DNA from: Nemertoderma westbladi
Lineage: Eukaryota > Xenacoelomorpha > Nemertodermatida > Nemertodermatidae
Length of the DNA stretch: 64,000 nt
Direction of reading: 5' to 3'
Assembly (NCBI GenBank): GCA_032718475.1
Contig: JAUCBJ010004624.1
Coordinates: 1 to 64,000 of the forward strand
Of this stretch, positions 9,116-20,300 are shown piece by piece. Numbering within the stretch: position 1 is the first letter of the stretch; each line of letters begins with the position of its first letter. The position numbers and the translations under genes were made by a program. The notes under the pieces were generated by a model. That model had not been told where the DNA came from. It searched no databases and saw only the letters and a program-made list of their open reading frames with translations.

Positions 9116-12022
9116 CAGTAGGGAACATACCCTTAAATAAGCTCCAAAAGTGGGTTCTTATTTAAGGAAAATGGCTCTTATTTAGGGGTTTTTGGGCCTT
9201 TTTTGGATATTTTTTCGACATAATATGCAAGAACTTGTTTCAGGTAAAAATACCGCATAATTTTATTTCACAATATAAAAGTTGGGTCTTTCTTGAACAT
9301 AATGCAAAAAACCAGAAAACATTTCACCGTCCGGTTTTTTTTCTACAAGCGTTTTAAAATTGCATCAAAAATACGACCAGTTCCTAAATAAGAGGGATTT
9401 TTTAAATTTACCTTATTTAAGACATCGAAATTGTACACATAAATACTAAAAGTCCTTAAATAAGAACTTTTTGACATGGGTTTCATATTTAGGTATACAA
9501 TTTCATTCCAAAATCTGCATACTCCTTAAATAAATTAAATATTTCTCATTTCTCATATATTAAATTAAATAAATTAAATTAAATATCCTTATATAATGTC
9601 TCTTATAACCTCGTCTCCCAGCCCCGTCCTCCTTCTGCCCTTAACTGCTTATGACAGTTATGACCTCCTAACTGCCTAACCTTTACAGGACATTGCAAGA
9701 TGCAGAGATAAGGGAGCTTCTGAGCTTAATTTGATAGGTGCAAAAATGCACAACGAGCAACAATGACCAACAATAAGCAACAACGAGCAACAAATGAACA
9801 ATGAGTAACAAAACAACGAGCAACAATGAGCAACAACGAGTAACATTGAGCAACAATGAGCAATACTAAAGTACAACAACGAGCAATAATGAGGAACAAC
9901 GACTGAACGAGCAACAATGAGCAACAACGAGTAACAATGAGCAACTACAGAACTACGACTACTACGAGTCAACAACGAGCAAAAATGAGCAATAATAAAG
10001 TACAACAACGAGCAACATCGAGAAACAACGAACAACAATGAGCAATAATGAGGAACAACGACTGAACGAGCAACAACGAGCAACGATGAGCAACAACGAG
10101 TAACATTGAGAAACAACGAGCAACAATGAGCAATAATAAAGTACAACAACGAGCAACAATGAGGAACAACAACTGAACGAGCAATAATAATGTACAACAA
10201 CGAGCAACAATGAGCAACAATGAGCAACAACGAGTAACAATGAGTAATAATGAGCAACAACGAGCAATAATAAAGTACAACAACGAGAAACAACGACCAA
10301 TAATTAGGACATGAGGAACAACGAGTAACAATGAGCAACAATGACAATGAGTAACAACGAGTAACATTGAGCAATAATAAAGTATAACAACGAGTAACAT
10401 TGAGCAACAATGAGAAACACTGAGCAACAATGAGCAATAATAAAGAACAACAACGAGCAACAATGAGCAACTAATGAGCAACAACGACTGAACGAGCAAC
10501 AACGAGTTATATTGAGCAACAACGAGCAATAATAAAGTACAACAACGACTGAACGAGCAGCAACGAGTAATATTGAGCAACGAGCACAATGAGGAACAAC
10601 GATTGAACGAGCAATAATAAAGTACAACAACGAGCAACAAAGAGCAATAATAGAGTACAACGAGCAACAACGAGCAATAATAAAGTACAACTAACGAGCA
10701 ACAATGAGCACCAACAAGCAACAATGAGCAACAATGACCAACAATGAGCAACAACGAGAAATAATAAAGCACAACGAGCAGCAATGAGCAACAACGAGCA
10801 ACAAACTGCGTCGAACCGGATTGAATGTGGGGGAGAGCCACGTTCAAGTGAGCGAAACCTTAGCATATGGGTGCTATTAACGAGTTGTCTGTCGTCGTTG
10901 TAAATTTTTTATCGCTAATAACTCGGTCATTCCTTGATGAAATTAAACGAAACTTGGTATGTATGTAGTCTGTCAAAAGATTAGAAATAATCTGAAGTTT
11001 GGTAAAAAACAAACGAACACAATGAGGCAAATTAAGGAGACGAGTATTGTGTTGAACGACCTCTGACTAACGAAAGACAACATGTTAATGTTAATCATCT
11101 TTAACCTTCATAACGTCTATCAGCTGCCCGACGGAACCATCTTTGTGCCTATTGACATGACATTGACATTGGTTTTTTTTTTCACACCTTTCAAGTACAA
11201 CATTGTGGACAATCCATCTAAGTGGGGCGTAACGCGGAGCAGAAGAGGAAATGCAGGACACAAGTTAGTTTTTCGAAACTGTGCGGCGATGTCCAGTTAC
11301 TTGAGTCATGTCTCATCGAAATACGTGACAATGTATGTGCACTCAGATGGGCGATGGGCTATTCCAGTATTCTTTTGAATATCAATGGGCTATTCTATGC
11401 TACCGTGTGAGGTAAGAATGCCAGTGCTAGCGACTTCATTATGATACGATATTCTATAGAGGATTTATAGAGTGCAGTGCAACTATTGTCCTTATCCTTA
11501 ACCCAACAATTAGCAATATTCAGACTGACATAAATCAAAGAATTAGGGTATGAAAGAAGTGTAACACTGTAACATATACTGTAAGGAATAAGGAATACCC
11601 TTTATTTTATTTAAGGAATGTGCAGATTTTGGAATACAATTGTATTCCTAAATAAGAAACCCAGGTCAAAAAGTTATTATTTAGGGACTTTTGGTATTTA
11701 TTTTCGATTTCGATATCTTAAATAAGGTAAATTTAAAAAATCCCCCTTATTTAGGAACTAGTCGTATTTTTGATGCAATTTTAAAACGCTTGTAGAAAAA
11801 AAACCGGACGGTGAAATGTTTTCTGGTTTTTTGCTTTATGTTCAAGAAAGACCCAACTTTTACATTGTGAAATAAAATTATGCGGTATTTTTTCCTGAAA
11901 CAAGTTATTGCATATTATATCGAAAAAATATCTAAAAAAGGCCCAAAAACCCCTAAATAAGAGCCATTTTCCTTAAATAAGAACCCACTTTTGGAGCTTA
12001 TTTAAGGGTATGTTCCCTACTG
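9116..12022. mobile_element. Foldback DNA transposon with ~430-bp terminal inverted repeats
   Basis: Left arm (about 9116-9540) and right arm (about 11595-12022) are long inverted copies. Ends are CAGTAGGGAACATACCC and its complement, flanked by the 5-bp direct repeat TGTGA (9111-9115, 12023-12027). Arms contain many CTTAAATAAG-like words. The interior holds a 10-bp minisatellite (9745-10806) and about 600 bp of unplaced sequence with a 98-residue open frame at 11082-11378 that I do not recognise. No transposase was seen; a 5-bp duplication does not by itself fix the superfamily. Confidence 0.75.
9745..10806 (+). repeat. 10-bp minisatellite (GAGCAACAAY)n
   Basis: About 1.06 kb of near-tandem GAGCAACAAT and GAGCAACAAC units with interspersed AATAATAAAGTA. 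The lack of stops on the minus strand gives long Leu/Val/Cys/Ser-rich frames that are compositional by-products and are not annotated as genes. Confidence 0.9.
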
Positions 12023-12162
12023 TGTGACGTAGCTCAGTACAGCAGTACAGCAGTAGCCACACGAGTAGAGGTGTACAGGTGTACAGGAGTACGGCAGTAC
12101 GGTTTGCGGATGCGGCCAGGCGGGGGTCTGGCGGTATGCGGTATGGTAAAGGTGGTACTAAC

Positions 12163-12492
12163 CTCGAAAGAGGGTTTGTCCCAATATTTCTTATGATGTT
12201 CAGTGCCTGTCTCGTATGTCCCTATGGCACTCCTCGACGCAACCGGTTGAACATCGGGAAGCGGGAATAGATTGTCTAAAAGTTCCTGTTCGCCTTCCTC
12301 TAGAACGCGGTTTGCTTGTACGACATCATCCAGGAAGCGGTTGCGTTCGAACCTGTCCCGAAGTATAGCCATTTCGTACATAAATTCGTGAGGTCGCCAG
12401 TAGATTGAACGGAGTTGGCGGAGCGCTTCGCGGTATAGACGTCGGACGCGTTGTCTGTGGGTCAATCGGATCGGCGTGCTGATGTAAGACAT
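12163..12492 (-). CDS. NDUFB9: NDUFB9 first coding exon (complex I subunit B22, LYR family)
   Basis: Encodes residues 1-110 of NADH:ubiquinone oxidoreductase subunit B9, a membrane-arm accessory subunit on the matrix side of complex I. The LYR motif with its context (LTHRQRVRRLYREAL) lies at residues 10-24, and the following helix (ILRDRFERN...) aligns with the family's RARFEEHKNEKD segment. The start at 12490-12492 (MSYISTPI) gives an N-terminus of the same length as human B9; an upstream in-frame ATG at 12567 would add 25 hydrophobic residues not present in the family. The exon ends at GAG followed by the donor GTTAGT, phase 0. The terminal exon is 3575-3811. Confidence 0.85.
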
Positions 12493-12824
12493 ACCGGTAC
12501 CGGTGTAGTTGTACGCTAATACAGCAGTACAGAACAGCAGAATACAGCACACGCCTAGACGCTGCACAATGTCAGATTTTTTGTCCGTGCACTGCCTGGC
12601 TCCAGGCTCCCAACCGGCACTGGCAGAATTGTGTCAGCAGGGGCAGAGGGAGGGGGGTGTGTTGTTGGTTGTGTAGCCTACTACTTTTACAACAGTACAG
12701 TCCTGCAGTCTGACAGTACTATTCAATTTCAACCCAGATTTTAGGGGCAAATAAAAATTATATACTCTACAGTCAGACAGTAGTATATTTCGGGTGTTTG
12801 AAAATAGGTGGACTGGATACAGGC
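12493..12824 (-). promoter_or_regulatory. NDUFB9: NDUFB9 upstream region
   Basis: About 330 bases between the NDUFB9 start and the foldback element at 12825, the only space for a promoter before mobile DNA. I see no TATA box near the start; the open frame continues upstream to 12567 as an in-frame extension. Confidence 0.35.
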
Positions 12825-13980
12825 ACAAGTCCCTAAAAGGTGCCACCCTGCTCCATAGCGCGGGAAATTCAAATGATTGAAAGACATGTTATTTGTACTG
12901 GAAAGGGTGGCAGATCAGATCTGCCACCTATATTTTGGCGGTAAATTCAAATCTTTTTTAACATTGAATACATGAATAGAGTAAGACCAATCTGCCAATG
13001 TAATTCATTGAATCAGAATAAATTATTTATTATCGGTTTAACTCACTCATCCGTTAATGTTGTTGATTTATCTATTCTGGGACTTCGAGCAGCACGTGAA
13101 CAATTAAACCAGCACGCTAACAACCGGTTGTCTGGGACTTCGAGCAGCACGTGAAAAACTAAGCTGCCTGGTTAACTAGTCTGGGATTTCGAGCAGCACG
13201 TGTACAACTAAGCTGCCTGGTTAACAAGTCTGGGACTTCGAGCAGCACCTAAACAACTAAGCTGACTGGTTAACTATTTTTATAGTCTGGTACATGTCTG
13301 GAACAGATATACAGATATAGCAGTATAGGCAGAAGCATTATTCACCTATTGTTATTACAGTAGGCCTACCTGCGATATATATCAGTTCCCTGCTATATTG
13401 TTATAATTATAATGTTTTGATATAATTATAACTGATACAAGCACATAATAAATGTTCTTTACATTTTACTGATAGAAGTTAAGCCAAATCCCCCGACCCC
13501 CCCCCCCCCCCCTCCTCAATTTGCAATTTTGCTCGAAGTTCCAGACTAGTTAACCAGTCAGCTTAGTTGTTCACGTGCTGCTCGAAGACCCAGACTAGGT
13601 ACCCAGCCAGTTTAGTTGTTCACGTGCTGCTCGAAGTACCAGACTAGGTACCCAGCCAGTTTAGTTCTTCACGTGCTGCTCGAAGTCCCAGACTAGTTAA
13701 CCAGTCAGCTTAGTTGTTCACGTGTTGCTCGAAGCTCCAGAATAGATAAAACAATAACGGATGAGTGAATTAAACCGATAAGAAATAATTTATTCTTATT
13801 CAATGAATTACATTTAAGTCTTACTCTATTCATGTATTCAATGTTAAAACAGATTTGAATTTACCGCCAAAATATAGGTAGCAGATCTGATCTGCCACCC
13901 TTTCCAGTACAAATGACATGTCTTTCAATCATTTGAATTTCCCGCGCTATGGAGCAGGGTGGCACCTTTTAGGGACTTGT
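12825..13980. mobile_element. Mutator-like foldback element with 10-bp target duplication
   Basis: Termini ACAAGTCCCTAAAAGGTGCC and its exact complement, flanked by direct repeats GGATACAGGC (12815-12824 and 13981-13990). A 9-11-bp duplication with long TIRs is the Mutator signature. The inverted arms (about 12825-13265 and 13535-13980) each carry roughly four units of a 45-50-bp repeat containing TCGAGCAGCACGTGAAC (CACGTG E-box core). No transposase; the centre has a C-run near 13498-13513. Confidence 0.8.
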
Positions 13981-14119
13981 GGATACAGGCACATAAAACC
14001 ATGGCTGCATTGCAGCAGCATTTTTAAGAATGATGAATGATTGAAACTTTCTGAGTGCATTCCTGGTAATCTTTTCCTTAAAATCATGCACTTTAGTGAC
14101 CTTGTAATCATTGGATCTC

Positions 14120-14166
14120 ATGCTTGAGCCAAATTTTCAGTGCGCGATAGGCCAAATTTTCAGTGC
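14120..14166 (+). repeat. Tandem duplication of GCCAAATTTTCAGTGCGCGA
   Basis: Two adjacent copies of a ~23-bp unit, GCCAAATTTTCAGTGCGCGA plus TAG, within the sequence inserted in LINE copy 2. Confidence 0.75.
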
Positions 14167-14408
14167 GCGATAGGTCTTTTTGGGATATCTGAATCTATTA
14201 ATCTATATTGCTACCAAATTCCTTACAAAGTAGGTCATGCATCAATATTGCATGATTTTGAACCATAAGGTGACATAAACATATGTTCCAAATTTGAAGC
14301 AAATCCAATGAACACATTTCTCGTAAAATGCCCCTAAGTAAACATATCTAAGTAAACAATGATATGCAAAGGATTTTACATGGGATCTCTCATCGAACAT
14401 TCTACCCT

Positions 14409-14794
14409 TAAAGGTCATTTTCTGCCGCTTGCATTTATCGCGTACCAGTTTCATTCATTTACCTCTTTCTCAAATACTACTGAAGGTATAGGTATGAAAT
14501 TTTGTGACCTTGTACAGAATTTCCAGATCTTTCTTAATGCCCTCAATGACATAAATTCATCATTGTGGTTGTGTTTACCAAGGTCTCAAAGTCAAAAAAT
14601 AATTTTTTGTGTTTGAGATCTTGGCAAACCCAAACACATTGATGGATTTATGTCATTGAGGCCATTAAGAAAGAGCTGGAAATTCTGTACAAGGTCACAA
14701 AATTTCATACCTATACCTTCAGTAGTATTTGAGAAAGAGGTAAATGAATGAAACTGGTACGCGATAAATGCAAGCGGCAGAAAATGACCTTTAA
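14409..14794. repeat. Long near-perfect hairpin (arms ~188 bp)
   Basis: The left arm (14409-~14598) is repeated in inverted orientation at ~14608-14794 with only scattered mismatches; the turn lies in AAAAAATAATTTTTTG near 14602. Both arms contain GGTCATTTTCTGCCGCTTGC or its complement. No TIR-type target duplication was found. A transcript would fold into a long double-stranded RNA. Confidence 0.8.
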
Positions 14795-14901
14795 ATCGCA
14801 AATTTACATTACCGCTAATGAACATTTCATGCTTATATGGGTCTCTGGTGCATGAAATGATTATCCTGATGCCACCAAAACTTGTCCAACACAAATATTC
14901 A

Positions 14902-15985
14902 TCATTTGGAGTTAAAATCTGTAGGAATAATTTTTTTTAGTTTTTTTAAATTTTTCATGTTGAGCCACCTTAAGATGCGTCTCAAGAAAGTCACCATGCT
15001 CACCAGTCCACCATGCTTATTCACTTCATGAGGCTGCCAAAGTACAAGATTATGCACTGGCTGGTACTCACGGCGAAAGTAATGTCCTGCAAAGCAGAGG
15101 CGATTTTGTTCTAGTGTCAAGCTTGGGGGAACCAATGAGACACCTCCAATGTTATATAGTGTCTGGTTGGAGATGTGTGCATTGTACTTGACACAATTAA
15201 CCCGGCGTAGCATTCTTGTGAATGTGCCACCCAGAGATTTGGTGTCCTCAGCAGTTAGAGCCCAGCATTGACTCCCATAGAGGAGTACTGGAACTACTGC
15301 TGCTCTAAATAATCGGACCTTAAGTTTCCGATTAATTCTCGGTGACTTCCAAATCCTGGAAAGTCTATTCAAGGCTGCCCATGCCTTTCCCTTAAATATT
15401 CGAAGGTCCTCACCTGACTTCCGGATCCATGATCCCAGGTAACATAAGTCCGACTTCTGTTACCTGGCGACGACAACTTCTGAAGTCGTCGACATGCTCA
15501 AGCATACCATCCGTTGAGCTTATGCTCATCCGATCAGAGACTTGCTGAGGACTTTCAAAGTTAACTGTCAAAATGTTGGTCTTTCTAGAGTTAATAAAAA
15601 GACCAACACTAGAAGCAGCATGTTCTAATGAGCTGAGGAGCCGTTGGGCTCCCTCTAGTGATTCTGAGAGTACTCCTAAGTCATCAGCAAAGTCTAGATC
15701 AGTTAGGTACTTGGCAGGATTTCCTCGATTTCTGGAGCCAGTAGGTGGAGTTATCATCACCCCATCATCATTATGATGATCTAAGGACATGCGTAGAACA
15801 TAGTCAACCACAATTATGAACAAGAATGGTGCAAGTGTGTCTCCCTGGAGGACGCCCCATAACACTTCAAATGGTTCAGTGTCACCATTAACAGTAGACA
15901 CAAATGTTGTTGAACCATCGTATACTGATCTGATTGCTGCAATAATTTCATCAGGAATCCCATATAATGAAAGTATGCTGAACAT
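14902..15985 (-). pseudogene. LINE copy 2 reverse transcriptase fragment (broken)
   Basis: Frame 15410-15985 (minus) covers the palm of the reverse transcriptase with GVLQGDTLAPFLF and an intact catalytic LDFADDLGVLSES box, the only one of the three copies with FADD preserved. A frameshift at about 15410-15480, in a region with a small local duplication (ACTTCTG...GTCGTCG), moves reading to 14902-15372, which has RIWKSPRINRKL and AAVVPVLLYGSQCWAL. A degraded upstream part (to about 16245) holds the RFF-equivalent FVKVVGPWSP in the wrong frame. Confidence 0.8.
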
Positions 15986-16359
15986 ACGTGAACGAGAGAC
16001 AAAGTCAAATGCCTTGAAGAAGTCAACAAAGATAACAGCCAGATGCCTGTCTTTCTTTTTTGATAACTCTTCAAATATCCTTCAAAGTGCCAAAATGGGC
16101 TCCATGGTCCCACGACCTTTACGAAACCTATTCTGATTTCCACGGAGCAGTCTCTCAATGGGTTCCCTAATGCGATTTAATATAATTATATTGTATAGCT
16201 TTGCAGCAATCGAGATCAATGAGATTCCCCGAAAAGAACCATAGATTGCACCAGTCAGTTCCGCCTCTCACCGCAGTTATTTTTCAATATTATTATATTT
16301 CATTACATTTATATTATTACATTAATTATAATTTTTCAAATACATGTTTGATACGCTGG

Positions 16360-16814
16360 TTTCAACACACACGTACTGTATATATTCTATTGAAAGCAGA
16401 ACCCCAAAAAACCCCTATTGCGCAAAAATCAGGTTTAAACAATTAATTTCACCACATTTTGGTGCCCACCGAGAAAAACAAGTTTGACATTTCTAAATTA
16501 ATTTATATGAATCCATATAATTGCATACACCAAAAAACTAGTGTAAATGTTACAAATCATACTGTATTTCATGAAATTTAATTTTCAAATAACGTCTCCA
16601 AAAAAATGCCAATAGTAGGCTTAGAAAATGATGCTATAACTCGAAAACTTCTCAAATTGAAAACCGTTTTCACTATTAGAAAGGCATAGATTTTTAGGAA
16701 ATGTCATAAAATGTCAGATTCCCAACTGCATTAGTTTCAGAGTTATAAGAAAAAAAGGGGGCGGGGGGTGGGGTCATATTATTGACCCCCCCCCCCCTCC
16801 GGGGGTTAATAGGG
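16360..16814. mobile_element. piggyBac-like non-autonomous element, right-end fragment (copy C)
   Basis: Matches the 3' part of the element at 38018-39577, including CCGTTTTCACTATTAGAAAG, the GGGGTCATAT..TGACCCCC hairpin and the terminus AATAGGG followed by TTAA (16815-16818). The left side is cut near 16360. Confidence 0.7.
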
Positions 16815-16818
16815 TTAA

Positions 16819-17322
16819 ACATATTTAAACTGGAACTAAGTACCTATACCTATAATACTACCTACAGTAGCACTAATTAATGTTGATTATTATGTACGTG
16901 TAATAGGTGACTGTAATTTCCAAAACATTATTGGAAGCATGCAGCATGTGTTATATTATTGGGTCTTTTGTATGGGTCTTTTGTCTAGATACTGTTATAT
17001 GGTTTGTGCATGTACCGTGTTTAGTCTGTATGTGTCTTTGATTATTACTTGAACAGTATTTATTTTTTTATGGAAATTTATTCGTGAGTATTTTTTTACC
17101 TTTTTTTCAAGATATTTTTTACTGAGATTTTTTTTAAGATATTTTATTTTTACTTAATTTTTTTAAGATATTTTTTTTTTAATTATTTTTTTTTCCAAGA
17201 TATTTTTTCCACTTATATATTATTTAAACATTTTATCAAGAGTTTTATAGTGGCAGCCATTCAGCTGTACCAACCAGTTCAGCAGGTACCGGTATCTTTC
17301 TTCCTGGTTATCTGGTTCCACT
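16819..17322. other. AT-rich spacer before the satellite
   Basis: About 500 bases dominated by T runs (ATTTTTT, AAGATATTTTTT repeats at 17080-17215). No gene seen. The last 40 bases (GTACCGGTATC) lead directly into the first satellite unit. Confidence 0.6.
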
Positions 17323-20300
17323 AGGACCTTGGTTCCACTAGGACCTTGGTCCCACTAGGACCTCGGTCCCACTAGGACCTCGGTCCCACTAGGACCTTGG
17401 TCCCATTCGGACCTTGGTCCCATTCGGACCTTGGTTCCATTCGGACCTTGGTCCCACTCGGACCTTGGTCCCATTCGGACCTTGGTCCCATTCGGACTTT
17501 GGTCCCATTCGGACCTTGGTCCCAATAGGACCTTGGTCCCATTCGGACCTTGGTCCCACTCGGGCCTTGGTCCCATTCGGACCTTTTTCCCATTCGGATC
17601 TTGGTCCCAATAGGACCTTGGTCCCATTCGGACCTTGGTCCCATTCGGACCTTGGTCCCACTAGGACCTTGGTCCCACTAGGACCTTGGTCCCACTAGGA
17701 CCTTGGTCCCACTAGGACCTTGATTCCACTAGGACCTTGGTCCCACTAGGACCTTGGTCCCACTAGGACCTTGGTCCCACTAGGACCTTGGTCCCACTAG
17801 GACCTTGGTTCCACTAGGACCTTGGTTCCACTAGGACCTTGGTCCCACTAGGACCTTGGTCCCACTAGGACCTTGGTCCCACTAGGACCTTGGTCCCACT
17901 AGGACCTTGGTCCCACTAGGACCTTGGTTCCACTAGGACCTTGGTCCCACTAGGACCTTGGTCCCACTAGGACCTTGGTTCCACTAGGACCTTGGTCCCA
18001 CTAGGACCTTGGTCCCACTATGACCTTGGTCCCACTAGGACCTTGGTCCCACTAGGACCTTGGTCCCACTAGGACCTTGGTCCCACTAGGACCTTGGTCC
18101 CACTAGGACCTTGGTCCCACTATGACCTTGGTCCCACTAGGACCTTGGTCCCACTAGGACCTTGGTTCCACTAGGACCTTGGTCCCACTAGGACCTTGGT
18201 CCCACTAGGACCTTGGTCCCACTAGGACCTTGGTCCCACTAGGACCTTGGTTCCACTAGGACCTCGGTCCCACTAGGACCTTGGTCCCACTAGGACCTTG
18301 GTCCCACTATGACCTTGGTCCCACTAGGACCTTGGTTCCACTAGGACCTTGGTCCCATTTGGACCTTGGTCCCATTCGGACCTTTTTCCCATTCGGACCT
18401 TGGTCCCACTAGGACCTTGGTCCCACTAGGACCTTGGTCCCACTAGGACCTTGGTCCCACTAGGACCTTGGTCCCACTAGGACCTTGGTTCCACTAGGAC
18501 CTTGGTTCCACTAGGACCTTGGTCCCACTAGGACCTTGGTCCCACTAGGACCTCGGTCCCACTAGGACCTTGGTTCCACTAGGACCTCGGTCCCACTAGG
18601 ACCTTGGTCCCACTAGGACCTTGGTCCCACTATGACCTTGGTCCCACTAGGACCTTGGTTCCACTAGGACCTTGGTCCCATTCGGACCTTGGTCCCACTA
18701 GGACCTTGGTCCCACTAGGACCTTGGTCCCATTCGGACCTTGGTTCCATTCGGACCTTGGTCCCATTCGGACCTTGGTCCCACTAGGACCTTGGTCCCAT
18801 TCGGACCTTGGTCCCACTAGGACCTTGGTCCCACTAGGACCTTGGTTCCACTAGGACCTTGGTCCCACTAGGACCTTGGTCCCACTAGGACCTTGGTTCC
18901 ACTAGGACCTTGGTCCCACTAGGACCTTGGTTCCACTAGGACCTCGGTCCCACTAGGACCTTGGTCCCACTAGGACCTTGGTCCCACTATGACCTTGGTC
19001 CCACTAGGACCTCGGTCCCACTAGGACCTTGGTTCCACTAGGACCTCGGTCCCACTAGGACCTTGGTCCCACTAGGACCTTGGTCCCACTATGACCTTGG
19101 TCCCACTAGGACCTTGGTTCCACTAGGACCTTGGTCCCACTAGGACCAAGGTCCCACTAGGACCTTGGTCCCATTCGGACCTTGGTCCCACTAGGACCTT
19201 GGTCCCACTAGGACCTTGGTTCCACTAGGACCTTGGTCCCACTAGGACCTTGGTTCCACTAGGACCTTGGTCCCACTAGGACCTTGGTTCCACTAGGACC
19301 TTGGTTCCACTAGGACCTTGGTCCCACTAGGACCTTGGTTCCACTAGGACCTTGGTCCCACTAGGACCTTGGTTCCACTATGACCTTGGTCCCATTCGGA
19401 CCTTGGTCCCACTAGGACCTTGGTCCCATTCGGACCTTGGTCCCACTAGGACCTTGGTCCCATTCGGACCTTGGTCCCACTAGGACCTTGGTCCCACTAG
19501 GACCTTGGTCCCATTTGGACCTTGGTCCCATTCGGACCTTTTTCCCATTCGGACCTTGGTTCCACTAGGACCTTGGTCCCACTAGGACCTTGGTCCCATT
19601 CGGACCTTGGTCCCACTAGGACCTTGGTCCCACTAGGACCTTGGTCCCATTCGGACCTTGGTTCCACTAGGACCTTGGTCCCACTAGGACCTTGGTTCCA
19701 CTAGGACCTTGGTCCCACTAGGACCTTGGTTCCACTAGGACCTTGGTCCCACTAGGACCTTGGTCCCACTATGACCTTGGTCCCACTAGGACCTTGGTCC
19801 CACTAGGACCTTGGTCCCACTAGGACCTTGGTTCCACTAGGACCTTGGTCCCATTTGGACCTTGGTTCCACTAGGACCTTGGTCCCACTAGGACCTTGGT
19901 CCCATTCGGACCTTGGTTCCATTCGGACCTTGGTCCCATTCGGACCTTGGTCCCACTAGGACCTTGGTCCCATTCGGACCTTGGTCCCACTAGGACCTTG
20001 GTCCCACTAGGACCTTGGTCCCATTTGGACCTTGGTCCCATTCGGACCTTTTTCCCATTCGGACCTTGGTTCCACTAGGACCTTGGTCCCACTAGGACCT
20101 TGGTCCCATTCGGACCTTGGTCCCACTAGGACCTTGGTCCCACTAGGACCTTGGTCCCATTCGGACCTTGGTTCCACTAGGACCTTGGTCCCACTATGAC
20201 CTTGGTCCCATTCGGACCTTGGTCCCACTAGGACCTTGGTCCCACTAGGACCTTGGTCCCATTCGGACCTTGGTTCCATTCGGACCTTGGTCCCATTCGG

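Larger units (their letters stand above)
3812..12162 (-). other. NDUFB9: NDUFB9 intron, 8.35 kb, packed with transposons
   Basis: The intron is bounded by a GTTAGT donor (12157-12162) and a TTGTAG acceptor (3812-3817), minus strand. It contains nested hAT elements in an AT-rich foldback (about 3950-5835), a 31-bp array (7705-8047), a CR1/L2-like LINE remnant (8758-8931) and a long-TIR foldback transposon (9116-12022). Segments 5836-7436 and 8050-8757 show no gene; the first holds a 16-base G run at 6868-6883. Confidence 0.65.
14004..16245 (-). mobile_element. LINE copy 2, truncated at both ends, interrupted by a hairpin element
   Basis: Main body is 14967-16245 (minus) and matches copies 1 and 3. 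It is 5'-truncated at about 16245 (after GAAAAGAACCATAG). A short 3'-end remnant (GCTGCATTGCAGCAGCATTTTTAAGAAT, split here: GCTGCATTGCAGC near 14004-14016) suggests that the hairpin at about 14040-14960 replaced about 100 bp of its 3' region. That join is inference. Confidence 0.75.

Noticed and set aside
9676-10866. Leu/Val/Cys-rich frames of up to 292 residues on the minus strand
   Set aside because: Direct translation of the GAGCAACAAY minisatellite; frames overlap each other and have no domain.
11082-11378. Transposase gene in the foldback element
   Set aside because: The 98-residue frame has no catalytic or DNA-binding motif and no support beyond being open.
12493-12567. Signal-peptide-like N-terminal extension of NDUFB9
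   Set aside because: The second ATG (12492) aligns exactly with the usual start of the family; the extension is not found in known B22 proteins.
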